The translations under genes were made by a program, and so were the position numbers. Below the pieces are notes generated by a model. It had not been told where the DNA came from. It searched no databases and saw nothing but the letters and a program-made list of their open reading frames with translations. Of a stretch of 64,000 nucleotides of DNA, positions 57,309 to 64,000 are shown piece by piece; the first letter of the stretch is position 1; each line of letters begins with the position of its first letter. This DNA comes from Variovorax paradoxus_P. Lineage in GTDB: Bacteria; Pseudomonadota; Gammaproteobacteria; Burkholderiales; Burkholderiaceae_C. The stretch is taken from the NCBI RefSeq assembly GCF_050627025.1, contig NZ_CP192472.1. One strand, given 5' to 3'.

Positions 57309-57992
57309 CTATTTGGCGGCGTCCAGCCAGTGGGTGATGCGGCCTGCGTGCATCACGCCGATGCGGTCTGCCATGGCGTGGGCTTCGGCGTCGTTGTGGG
57401 TGACCAGTATTGCCGTTTGCCCGGCGCGCTTGAGAATGCCGCGCACCTCTGCGGTCAGGCGTTCGCGCGTGCCGCCGTCGAGGTTGGAAAAGGGTTCGTC
57501 CAGCAGCAGCAGGGCGGGCGAGGGCGCCAGCGCGCGTGCCAGGGCAATGCGTTGCTGCTGGCCGCCCGAGAGTTCGTGTGGAAAGCGTTCACCGGCGTCG
57601 GCCAGGCCGACGAGCGAAAGCATTTCGGCCGTGCGCGACTGCTGCTGCGCACGACCCAGGCGGCGCAGCCCGAAAGCCACGTTCCGGCTTGCCGACAGGT
57701 GCGGAAACAGCGCGTACTCCTGAAACATCATGCCCACGCGCCTTTGCTCGGGCGGCAGGTGCGCCTGGGTCGAAGACAGCAGCACGTCGCCCAGCCGGAT
57801 GGTGCCGGCGCGCAAAGGCTCAAAGCCGGCGATGGCGCGCAGCACGGTCGTCTTGCCGCAGCCCGAAGGGCCGAACAGGCAGGCTATTTCTCCCGCGGGC
57901 AGCGAAAGAGAAAAGTCGTTCACCACGGTGTGCAGTCCGCGCGGTGTTTCGTAGGCGAGCTGGATCGACTCGATGGAAAGGGGAGAACTCAT
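57309..57992 (-). CDS. Ferric iron ABC transporter, ATPase subunit (FbpC type)
   Basis: This 227-residue ATPase has Walker A GPSGCGKTT near residue 40, Q-loop MMFQEYALFPHLS, signature LSGGQQQRIALARAL and Walker B LLLLDEPFSNLD, with the switch His in VTHNDAEA. It lacks the usual long C-terminal regulatory domain of FbpC/PotA, being about 120 residues shorter than those. It overlaps the permease gene by 4 bp and powers iron import. Confidence 0.92.
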   Translation of the reverse strand: MSSPLSIESIQLAYETPRGLHTVVNDFSLSLPAGEIACLFGPSGCGKTTVLRAIAGFEPLRAGTIRLGDVLLSSTQAHLPPEQRRVGMMFQEYALFPHLSASRNVAFGLRRLGRAQQQSRTAEMLSLVGLADAGERFPHELSGGQQQRIALARALAPSPALLLLDEPFSNLDGGTRERLTAEVRGILKRAGQTAILVTHNDAEAHAMADRIGVMHAGRITHWLDAAK

Positions 57993-59653
57993 GTCTTGTC
58001 CGGGCCGGGCAAGGCCGATGGCGTGCCCAGTTGATTGCGCGCCAGCAGCACGACCGGCAGCAGGCCGGCCGCGACGATGGCCAGCGCCGCGATGGCGCCT
58101 TCTTCGTAGGTGCCGCGGGCGGCCTCGGCGTAGAGCCATGTGGCCAGGGTGTCGAAATTGGCGGGCCGCAGCAGCAGTGTGGCGGGCAGCTCTTTCATTG
58201 CATCGACAAAAACCAGCAGCGCGCCGGTGGCGATGGCGGGCTGCAGAAGCGGCAGATGCACCCGGCGCAGCGTGCCGCCAGTGGTTTCGCCCAGCAGCCG
58301 CGAAGCCTGTTCGATGGCGGGCGGAATGCGGGCCAACCCAGCTTCGATTCCCCCCACCGGCATGGCAAGAAAGCGAATGGCGCAAGCCACCGCCAGCACG
58401 ACGCCCGCGCCCATGAGCGGCAAACCCCGCAGGCCCAGCACGTTGGCTAATGCGGCGTCGAACGCCAGTGCGGGCGTGAGCAGGCCAATGGCAAGAACGG
58501 TGCCGGGCACTGCATAGCCCAGCGTGGCAACGCGTGCTTGCCAGCGCGCGCGATTGGGGCTCGAGCCTTGGCTGCGCGCCGCCCAGGCTACGACCAACCC
58601 CGCGGCAACCGCCACCACGGTAACGCCCGCGGCCAGCGCCAGCGTGTTGCCCAGGCTCGCGAGCAGCGCTTGCGACACGCCGCCGCCCAGGCGCAGCCGC
58701 TTGGCGCTTTCCCACACGAGGTAGAGAGCAGGCGCCACGAATCCGAGCAGCACCGGCAGTGCGGCAATGGCAGTGGCTAGCCATGCAGCCCCGCCGTGCA
58801 GGCGTCGCGGCTGCATGGGGCGCATGCGCTGCGCAGAGCCGAATCGCTGGTGCTGGCGCCCGTTGCGTTCGAGCCAGACCAGCGCCACCACCACGAACAG
58901 CATGGCACAGGCAATCTGCGCCGCGCCGGCCAGGTCGGAGCGCGTGATCCACGTGGTGTAGACAGCGACCGTGAGCGTGTTCACGCCCAGGAATTCGGAG
59001 GCGCCGATGTCATTGAGCGTTTCGAGCAGTGCAAGGCTCAGGCCGACTGCAAGCGCGGGCCGCGCGAGCGGCAGTGCCACGCGAAAGAACGCGCCCCGCC
59101 GGCTTTCGCCCAGCGTGCGTGCCGCTTCCATCAAGTGGGCGGGCTGCGTCATGAACATGGCGCGCGCGGTCATGTAGACGTAGGGGTAGAGCACGAAGCC
59201 CAGCACGAAGATGGCCCCCGGCATCGAGCGCAGGTCGGGCAGGCGAAACTGGCGCGGGCTGTCGAAGCCCAATGCCCAGCGGATCGCGCCCTGCACCGGG
59301 CCTATAGGGTGCAGCAGGTCGAGATATGCGAAGGCGACGATGTAGGTTGGCATTGCCAGCGGCAGCAGCAACGCCCAATGCAGTACGCGCCGCCCCGGAA
59401 AGTCGCACGCCGTAACGAGCCACGCGCAGCCGGTGCCTATCGACAGCACCAGTGCACCGACACCTGCAAGCAGCACGGCCGTGTTGAGGGCCGCCTGCGG
59501 CAGCACGTGCGCGAACAGCGGCCCCCAGTGCGCCACGCCGGAGCCGAACGCAAGCCATGCAAGCGTGAGCACCGGCGCAAGCACACCGACCGCAATTGCA
59601 AACGAAGCGCTGCGCCACAGCGGGCCCGCCGCGTGCAGGCCACCGAAACTCAT
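57989..59653 (-). CDS. Ferric iron ABC transporter, fused permease (FbpB type)
   Basis: This 554-residue permease has about twelve membrane segments in two BPD halves. EAA-like loops are visible in both: LMEAARTLGESRRGAFFRV in the first and IEQASRLLGETTGGTLRRV in the second. The fused layout is that of FbpB/SfuB permeases. ATG at 59653 is chosen because the protein core starts there; 28 more residues upstream are open but overlap the fbpA gene end region. It lies 25 bp after the binding-protein stop. Confidence 0.92.
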   Translation of the reverse strand: MSFGGLHAAGPLWRSASFAIAVGVLAPVLTLAWLAFGSGVAHWGPLFAHVLPQAALNTAVLLAGVGALVLSIGTGCAWLVTACDFPGRRVLHWALLLPLAMPTYIVAFAYLDLLHPIGPVQGAIRWALGFDSPRQFRLPDLRSMPGAIFVLGFVLYPYVYMTARAMFMTQPAHLMEAARTLGESRRGAFFRVALPLARPALAVGLSLALLETLNDIGASEFLGVNTLTVAVYTTWITRSDLAGAAQIACAMLFVVVALVWLERNGRQHQRFGSAQRMRPMQPRRLHGGAAWLATAIAALPVLLGFVAPALYLVWESAKRLRLGGGVSQALLASLGNTLALAAGVTVVAVAAGLVVAWAARSQGSSPNRARWQARVATLGYAVPGTVLAIGLLTPALAFDAALANVLGLRGLPLMGAGVVLAVACAIRFLAMPVGGIEAGLARIPPAIEQASRLLGETTGGTLRRVHLPLLQPAIATGALLVFVDAMKELPATLLLRPANFDTLATWLYAEAARGTYEEGAIAALAIVAAGLLPVVLLARNQLGTPSALPGPDKT

Positions 59654-59678
59654 GCGCGAAACCAGGGGCCGAGCAACA

Positions 59679-60740
59679 TTACTGGTCGAACCCGACCTTG
59701 TCGACCAGCGCGCTGGCTTGCTTGCGGTACTTGGCAATCTCGGTGAGCGGCAGCGGGTCGACCTTCAGCTCGCCGATGGTCTCGCCAATGATCGGATCGA
59801 GCGCCACACCCTTGCGCACCGGGTATTCATAGTTGGCCTGCGCGTACAGCGACTGCGCCGGCTCCGACACCAGGAACTCGAGCAGCTTGACCGCGTTGGC
59901 GCGCTGGGGCGCATTCTTGGCGACAGCCGCGCCGCTGATGTTGACGTGCGTGCCGCCGCTCTTGCCGCTGGCGAAGGTCGGGCGGATCACCTTGATGGCG
60001 TCGCCCCACTTGCGCGCGTCGGTGCCTTCCTTGGCGCTCTTCATCTGGCCGACGTAGTAGGAGTTGGCCAGGCCAACGTCGCAGATGCCGCCCAGAATGT
60101 CGCGCGCCACGTCGCGGTCGCCGCCGGTCGCCTTGCGGGCCAGGTTGGCCTTGACCCCGCGCAGCCATTGTTCGGTCTTGGCTTCGCCTTCATGCGCGAT
60201 CATCGATGCGATCAGCGCCGTGTTGTAGGGGTGCTGGCCCGCGCGGATGCAGACCTTGCCCTTCCACTTCGGGTTGGCCAGGTCTTCATAGCGGAAGCTG
60301 GTGAGCGGCTGGTTCTTGTCGGCGTAGAGCACGCGCGCGCGCAGCGAAAGCGCAAACCACTGCCCGTCGGCCCCACGCAGGTTGGCTGGAATGGCCGAGT
60401 CGAGCGCGGCCGATTTCACCGGCTGCGTCACGCCGCCGTCCACCAGGTCCATCAGGTTGCCGATGTCCACCGTCATCAGCACGTCGGCCGGAGAGCGTGC
60501 GCCTTCTGCCTTGACGCGCTCAAGCAGGCCGTCCTTCACGAACACGGTGTTCACCTTGATGTTCGTCTGCGTGCTGAAGGCGGTGATCAGCGGCTGGATC
60601 AATGCGGGTTCACGCGTTGTATAGAGCGTGAGCTCGTCGTTGGCGGCATAGGCCGGCAGGGCGGCAGCGGCCAGCCAGGCGGCGGAGACGCCAAGCAGTG
60701 CGCGGGCGGCGCGGCCTTGAACGCCGAGGCGGTCGGTCAT
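59679..60740 (-). CDS. Ferric iron ABC transporter, periplasmic binding protein (FbpA type)
   Basis: This 353-residue protein has a signal peptide (about 1-32, LPAYA). The extracellular-iron-binding fold starts ELTLYTTREPALIQPLITAF (in part). The tyrosine pair that coordinates ferric iron in FbpA-type proteins is visible in GLANSYYVGQMKS near residue 225. It captures ferric iron in the periplasm and delivers it to the permease. A Fur-box-like site lies 56 bp upstream, so iron repression is likely. Confidence 0.94.
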   Translation of the reverse strand: MTDRLGVQGRAARALLGVSAAWLAAAALPAYAANDELTLYTTREPALIQPLITAFSTQTNIKVNTVFVKDGLLERVKAEGARSPADVLMTVDIGNLMDLVDGGVTQPVKSAALDSAIPANLRGADGQWFALSLRARVLYADKNQPLTSFRYEDLANPKWKGKVCIRAGQHPYNTALIASMIAHEGEAKTEQWLRGVKANLARKATGGDRDVARDILGGICDVGLANSYYVGQMKSAKEGTDARKWGDAIKVIRPTFASGKSGGTHVNISGAAVAKNAPQRANAVKLLEFLVSEPAQSLYAQANYEYPVRKGVALDPIIGETIGELKVDPLPLTEIAKYRKQASALVDKVGFDQ

Positions 60741-60778
60741 GAAAGATCCTCCAGGTGCAAAGACGTGAGTCGATAAAG

Positions 60779-60802
60779 CATCGCAGCCACGTGGCTGCGA
60801 TG
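60779..60802. promoter_or_regulatory. 24-bp perfect palindrome in the fbpA leader
   Basis: CATCGCAGCCAC-GTGGCTGCGATG is perfectly self-complementary over 24 bases. It lies 38 bp before the fbpA start and overlaps the edge of the Fur-box-like site. It may be an operator for a second regulator or form a cruciform/hairpin in the leader. Confidence 0.6.
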
Positions 60803-60814
60803 AGAATCATTATC
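60796..60814 (-). promoter_or_regulatory. Fur box upstream of fbpA
   Basis: The right half GAGAATCATTATC is nearly ideal. Over 19 bases the site matches the classical Fur consensus at 14 positions. It lies in the gap between the nitroreductase stop and the fbpA start. Confidence 0.78.
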
Positions 60815-60871
60815 ACTGTCCCTGGCGGCCTTTACGTCCTTGCACTTACAAGATGCACGGGCTCATGCGGG

Positions 60872-61564
60872 TCAATCGACCCACTGGCAGGCTTGGTCAG
60901 GCGTTGCCCGCGTGGTGCGAAAGCGGTTGGCCGGATGCGACGGATCTTCGTAGCCGAATGAAATGCCGCAGACGATCTGCCGGTCGTCCGGAATGTCGAA
61001 CCAGCGATGCAGGAACTTTGCGCGCGATGCAATGGCCGCCTGCGCGATGCTGGCCGCGCCAAGACTGCGCGCCGCCAGCATGAAGTTGCCGACATAGGCG
61101 CCGCAATCCACCGCGCCATAGGTGCCCAGCAGCGCATCGGTGGTGATGAGTGCCACATGCGGTGCTCCAAAGAACCTGAAGTTCTCCTTTGCCTGCCGCG
61201 CCGAAGCCTCGCGGTCGCCGCGCACGATGCCCACGCTTTCGTACAACTGAAAACCGCATTCGCGTCGCCGCTCCTGGTACACGCCGCGGTATTCCGCCGG
61301 AGGCGCGATGTCGAACGCTGCATCTTCCGCTGCTTCGTCGGAGTCGAAGGCCTGGCGCAGCCGCTCGGTGGCTTCGGCACTGGTCACGATGACCTGCCAC
61401 GGCTGCGAGTTGCACCATGACGCAGTGCGCTGCGCCAGCTGCAGGATGGCGTCGATGGTTTCGCGCGCAAGGGGTTCCGCCAGGTAGGCGCGGCAGCTGT
61501 ACCTGTCGGTAAGCAGGGTCTTGAGAGCTGACGCGAGGGCGGGGTCTTGAGGTGTGGAGGGCAT
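60872..61564 (-). CDS. Nitroreductase family protein
   Basis: This 230-residue FMN enzyme has the nitroreductase pattern: DRYSCRAYLAEPLARETIDA near the start (Arg for FMN phosphate), ASWCNSQPWQVIVTS, and the late GISFGYEDPSHPANRFRT. It probably reduces nitro compounds, quinones or related electron acceptors with NAD(P)H; the natural substrate is unknown. It lies next to a thioesterase on the same strand, separated by a 27-bp tandem repeat that includes its start codon. Confidence 0.9.
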   Translation of the reverse strand: MPSTPQDPALASALKTLLTDRYSCRAYLAEPLARETIDAILQLAQRTASWCNSQPWQVIVTSAEATERLRQAFDSDEAAEDAAFDIAPPAEYRGVYQERRRECGFQLYESVGIVRGDREASARQAKENFRFFGAPHVALITTDALLGTYGAVDCGAYVGNFMLAARSLGAASIAQAAIASRAKFLHRWFDIPDDRQIVCGISFGYEDPSHPANRFRTTRATPDQACQWVD

Positions 61565-61615
61565 GGTTGCGGCCGCGGCTTACCGCGGCATGGTTGCAGC
61601 CGCGGCTTACCGCGG
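61562..61615. repeat. Two tandem copies of a 27-bp unit
   Basis: Unit 61562-61588 is repeated at 61589-61615 with one base different (G or A in the middle). Each copy holds CCGCGG twice around TAAG, so it can also form hairpins. The left copy contains the nitroreductase start codon, the right copy the thioesterase stop codon. Confidence 0.9.
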
Positions 61616-62152
61616 CGGAGGAACCTCGAACACGAGGCAGGTGGTGGTGGCGTGGGCATACAGCGTGCCGTCCGCCCCGAAGAGCCGCGCCTCGGCGGTG
61701 GCCAGCTGCCGGCCGCAATGAATGACCTTGCCTTCGGCGCGAACCCGCTGCACCTTGGGCGTGAGGCCCTTCACGTAGTTCACGCCCAGTTCGGCCGTCG
61801 TATAGGCGCGGCCCGGCGGCATCATGGTGTGAACCGAGCAGCCCAGCGCCGAATCGAGCAGCGTAGCAACCCACCCGCCATGAATGGTGCCGAGCGGATT
61901 CAAATGCTGCGGCAGCGGCCTGCCCTGGAACACCGCCACGCCGGGGCTCACCGACAGAAGCGTGAAGTCGAGCGTCTTGGCGATGGCGGCGTAAGGAATT
62001 TCACCGTTCAGCATGGCCAGCATCACCTCGAGCCCGGTCTTGCCGGCAATCTGCTCGGGCCGGGCCAGTCCGGGGCCTGGGCCCGCTTCGAGGCGCTCGA
62101 CAACCCGGCGTTCTTCAGCGATCCAGGTGTCGATGGCGTGGGGCTCGGTCAT
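61607..62152 (-). CDS. PaaI-like thioesterase (hotdog fold)
   Basis: This 181-residue protein has the hotdog thioesterase core: NPLGTIHGGWVATLLDSALG with the catalytic HGG near residue 90 and TTAELGVNYVKGL. It should hydrolyse an acyl-CoA; the substrate is unknown, aromatic or medium-chain acyl groups being common. The start at MTEPHAID is preferred over a 10-residue longer one. It is divergent from the MarR gene and shares the palindromic operator region. Confidence 0.87.
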   Translation of the reverse strand: MTEPHAIDTWIAEERRVVERLEAGPGPGLARPEQIAGKTGLEVMLAMLNGEIPYAAIAKTLDFTLLSVSPGVAVFQGRPLPQHLNPLGTIHGGWVATLLDSALGCSVHTMMPPGRAYTTAELGVNYVKGLTPKVQRVRAEGKVIHCGRQLATAEARLFGADGTLYAHATTTCLVFEVPPPR

Positions 62153-62182
62153 GCAATAACTCCGTGATGGTTGTAGGTGCAA

Positions 62183-62200
62183 TTATTGTAGCTACAATAA
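62183..62200. promoter_or_regulatory. Perfect 18-bp MarR operator candidate
   Basis: TTATTGTAG-CTACAATAA is fully self-complementary. It ends 4 bp before the MarR start and lies 31 bp from the divergent thioesterase start. AT-rich 16-20-bp palindromes at this place are typical MarR-family operators and would control both transcripts. Confidence 0.8.
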
Positions 62201-62204
62201 AAAG

Positions 62205-62708
62205 ATGAACACCGCCCTGAAGCCTCGCTCTCCCCAGGTCAAACCGCAAGGATGTACCAACTTCCGCCTGCGCCGGCTCTCCAGGGTGGCGTCGCGCCTT
62301 TATGACGCGCACGTTGCGCCCAGCGGGCTCAAGACCACGCAGTATTCACTGCTCTCGCACGTGCTGCATTTCGGGCCCCTGCGTCCGGTCGACCTGGCGC
62401 GCGAGATGAACGTGGACGCTTCGACGCTCACGCGCAATCTCAAGCCCATGCTGGCCGCGGGCTTCCTGGTGCAGACGGAAGGCCCCGATGCGCGCAGCCG
62501 CATGCTGGCAATTACCGACGCCGGCCGCGAGAAGCGCGCCGAGGCGCAGCGCCTGTGGCATGGCGCGCAGCTGGCGCTCAACGACATTCTCGGCACGGAG
62601 CGCGTGCTGGCGCTGCATGCCCTTCTCGACGAAAGCCTGGAATTGCTGCAGCGCGCAGGCCTGGGCGATGGACAGCCCGAAGAACCGACAGGAGCCCGCG
62701 ATGAATGA
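62205..62708 (+). CDS. MarR family transcriptional regulator
   Basis: This 167-residue regulator has the winged helix of MarR proteins (about 45-125): LRPVDLAREMNVDASTLTRNLKPM followed by a DARSRMLAITDAGREK wing (quoted in part). The N-terminal CTNFRLRRLSRVASRLYD holds a Cys that could sense oxidants. It is co-transcribed with the MFS gene, whose start overlaps its stop by 8 bp. It probably represses this efflux operon and the divergent thioesterase-nitroreductase pair. Confidence 0.93.
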   Translation: MNTALKPRSPQVKPQGCTNFRLRRLSRVASRLYDAHVAPSGLKTTQYSLLSHVLHFGPLRPVDLAREMNVDASTLTRNLKPMLAAGFLVQTEGPDARSRMLAITDAGREKRAEAQRLWHGAQLALNDILGTERVLALHALLDESLELLQRAGLGDGQPEEPTGARDE

Positions 62709-63936
62709 AACTGTTCTGCGGCGCCATGCGCTGTGGCTCGTGCTGCTGGCGGCTGCCGGCGCTTTTGCGCTCACGATGGGCGTGCGCCAGACGATGGGCC
62801 TCTTTCTCTCGGCGCTCAACACCTCTACCGCGCTCGGCATTGGCAGCATCAGCCTTGCGTTCGCTTTCGGGCAGCTTTGGTGGGGGCTCACGCAGCCTTT
62901 CGCCGGCGCCGTGGCCGATCGCATCGGAACCGGTCGCGTGGTGCTCATCGGCGTGCTGCTGGTGGCCATCGGCACTCTGATCACGCCGCTCATGACGACC
63001 ACCGCGGGCCTGATCTTCGCCATTGGCGTGCTCGCGGCGGGCGGTGCCGGCATGGCGGGCCCTTCGGTGCTGATGGCCGCGACCACGCGCCTTGTGCCGC
63101 CTAACAAGCGCGGCCTGGCCACCGGCATGGTGAATGCCGGCGGCTCCTTCGGACAGTTTGCAATGGCGCCGATTGCTGTTGGCCTGACGGCGGCCGTAGG
63201 CTGGGCCGGCGCCATGCAGTGGCTCGGCGTGCTGGTGTTGCTGGCGCTGCCGGCTGCATGGGTGCTCAAGGGCAATTCGAACGCGATGGCTGCGGCCTCG
63301 GCGGCGGCGTCGGGCACCAGGCCATTGAGTGCGCGCGAGGCCATCGGCCAGGCGCTCGCAACGCCCAGCTACCGCTACCTGAGCCTGGGCTTCCTGGTAT
63401 GCGGCTTTCACGTGGCCTTCCTTGCCACGCACTTGCCCGGCGTCGTGGCGGCCTGTGGCCTGCCGCCCGAAGTCGGCGGCTGGGCGCTCGCGATGATCGG
63501 GCTCTTCAACATCGTCGGCAGCCTTGCCATGGGCTGGGCCGTGGGACGCTGGCGCATGAAGTCGCTGCTGTCGCTGGTCTATGCCACGCGCGGCATCGCC
63601 GTGCTGGTTTTTCTGCTGGCACCGAAGACGACGGTGGTGATGCTGGTGTTCGCCGCGGTAATGGGCGTGACCTTCCTGTCGACGGTGCCGCCCACCGCCG
63701 GGCTGGTCGCCAAGATGTTCGGGCCGGCCAACATGGCAATGCTGTTCGGCATCGTGATGCTGGCGCACCAGGTCGGTGGCTTCCTGGGAGCGTTCCTGGG
63801 TGGCTACGTGTTCCAGGCAGCCGGCAACTACGACATCGTCTGGTACATCGACATTGCGCTTGCGGCCGGCGCCGCGCTGGTGCACCTGCCGATCCGCGAA
63901 GCGCGGCTCGTGCGTTCCAAGATGGCGGCGGCATGA
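62701..63936 (+). CDS. MFS transporter
   Basis: This 411-residue protein has about twelve membrane segments. Motif A-like loop is GAVADRIGTGRVVLIG near 60-75. The region AATTRLVPPNKRGLATGMVNAGGSFGQFAMAP (two stretches) resembles the oxalate/formate antiporter-like and YfmO-like efflux groups. The substrate is unknown; control by MarR points to drug or organic-acid efflux. It overlaps MarR upstream and the next gene downstream by 4 bp. Confidence 0.9.
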   Translation: MNETVLRRHALWLVLLAAAGAFALTMGVRQTMGLFLSALNTSTALGIGSISLAFAFGQLWWGLTQPFAGAVADRIGTGRVVLIGVLLVAIGTLITPLMTTTAGLIFAIGVLAAGGAGMAGPSVLMAATTRLVPPNKRGLATGMVNAGGSFGQFAMAPIAVGLTAAVGWAGAMQWLGVLVLLALPAAWVLKGNSNAMAAASAAASGTRPLSAREAIGQALATPSYRYLSLGFLVCGFHVAFLATHLPGVVAACGLPPEVGGWALAMIGLFNIVGSLAMGWAVGRWRMKSLLSLVYATRGIAVLVFLLAPKTTVVMLVFAAVMGVTFLSTVPPTAGLVAKMFGPANMAMLFGIVMLAHQVGGFLGAFLGGYVFQAAGNYDIVWYIDIALAAGAALVHLPIREARLVRSKMAAA

Positions 63937-64000
63937 GCCAGGAACTCGATCCGCGCACCCGCCGGCTGCTCGAAGCACCCATCGTGCCCACGCTGCTGCG
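63933..64000 (+). CDS. Start of a MATE-like transporter gene (truncated by window)
   Basis: Only 22 residues are visible, MSQELDPRTRRLLEAPIVPT and two more. This opening resembles MATE-family efflux transporters of Burkholderiales. The ATG overlaps the MFS stop as ATGA, so it continues the efflux operon. The identification rests on the short N-terminus and is tentative. Confidence 0.5.
   Translation, partial: MSQELDPRTRRLLEAPIVPTLL

Overview
This 64 kb window is GC-rich DNA from a betaproteobacterium of the Comamonadaceae, most likely Variovorax. The inference rests on the gene content: a lipopeptide-type PKS/NRPS siderophore locus of the kind known from Variovorax and relatives, typical Burkholderiales housekeeping genes, and GC-biased codon use. 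No rRNA, tRNA, CRISPR array, insertion sequence or phage gene was recognised. No gap between genes exceeds about 300 bases.

Region 1 (1-27.7 kb) is a hydroxamate siderophore locus. A PKS whose 5' part lies outside the window (AT-KR-ACP visible) is followed by three translationally coupled NRPS genes: C-A-PCP; C-A-PCP-E-C-A-PCP; and C-A-PCP-TE. A convergent set on the minus strand encodes a TonB-dependent receptor and an operon for an FhuF-type ferric-siderophore reductase, a hydroxyornithine formyltransferase, a GNAT acetyltransferase and an ornithine N-monooxygenase. A PvdE-type exporter is read divergently from the reductase. An ECF sigma factor gene sits behind a strong Fur-box-like palindrome. 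Two very small proteins resembling only the cytoplasmic N-terminal domain of FecR flank the sigma gene, end to end. The likely logic is Fur -> ECF sigma -> paired GAAC-N16-CGTC promoters -> biosynthesis, export, uptake and iron release.

Region 2 (27.8-41.5 kb) is ordinary chromosome: a GST, a PhnD-like binding protein, a beta-barrel protein, a DUF1345 protein, an EamA transporter, a split Ada system (Ada-AlkA plus separate Ogt), phosphomannomutase, Kdo transferase, and the TetR / isoaspartyl methyltransferase-like / rhodanese / TolC group.

Region 3 (41.5-53.5 kb) holds a His-rich small membrane protein with a ZnuD-like receptor (probably zinc), an AEC transporter, two OmpA-family proteins, pdxH, a MobA-like transferase, ChaC plus sodC, and the Entner-Doudoroff pair edd-eda with a HAD dehalogenase.

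Region 4 (53.5-56 kb) is a lower-GC patch with an acyltransferase-3 gene and a multispanning membrane protein, probably for surface polysaccharide. Region 5 (56-64 kb) has gloA, a second GST, a Fur-box-preceded ferric iron ABC transporter (FbpABC type), a nitroreductase, a thioesterase, and a MarR-MFS-MATE operon with a perfect palindromic operator. The window ends inside the MATE gene.
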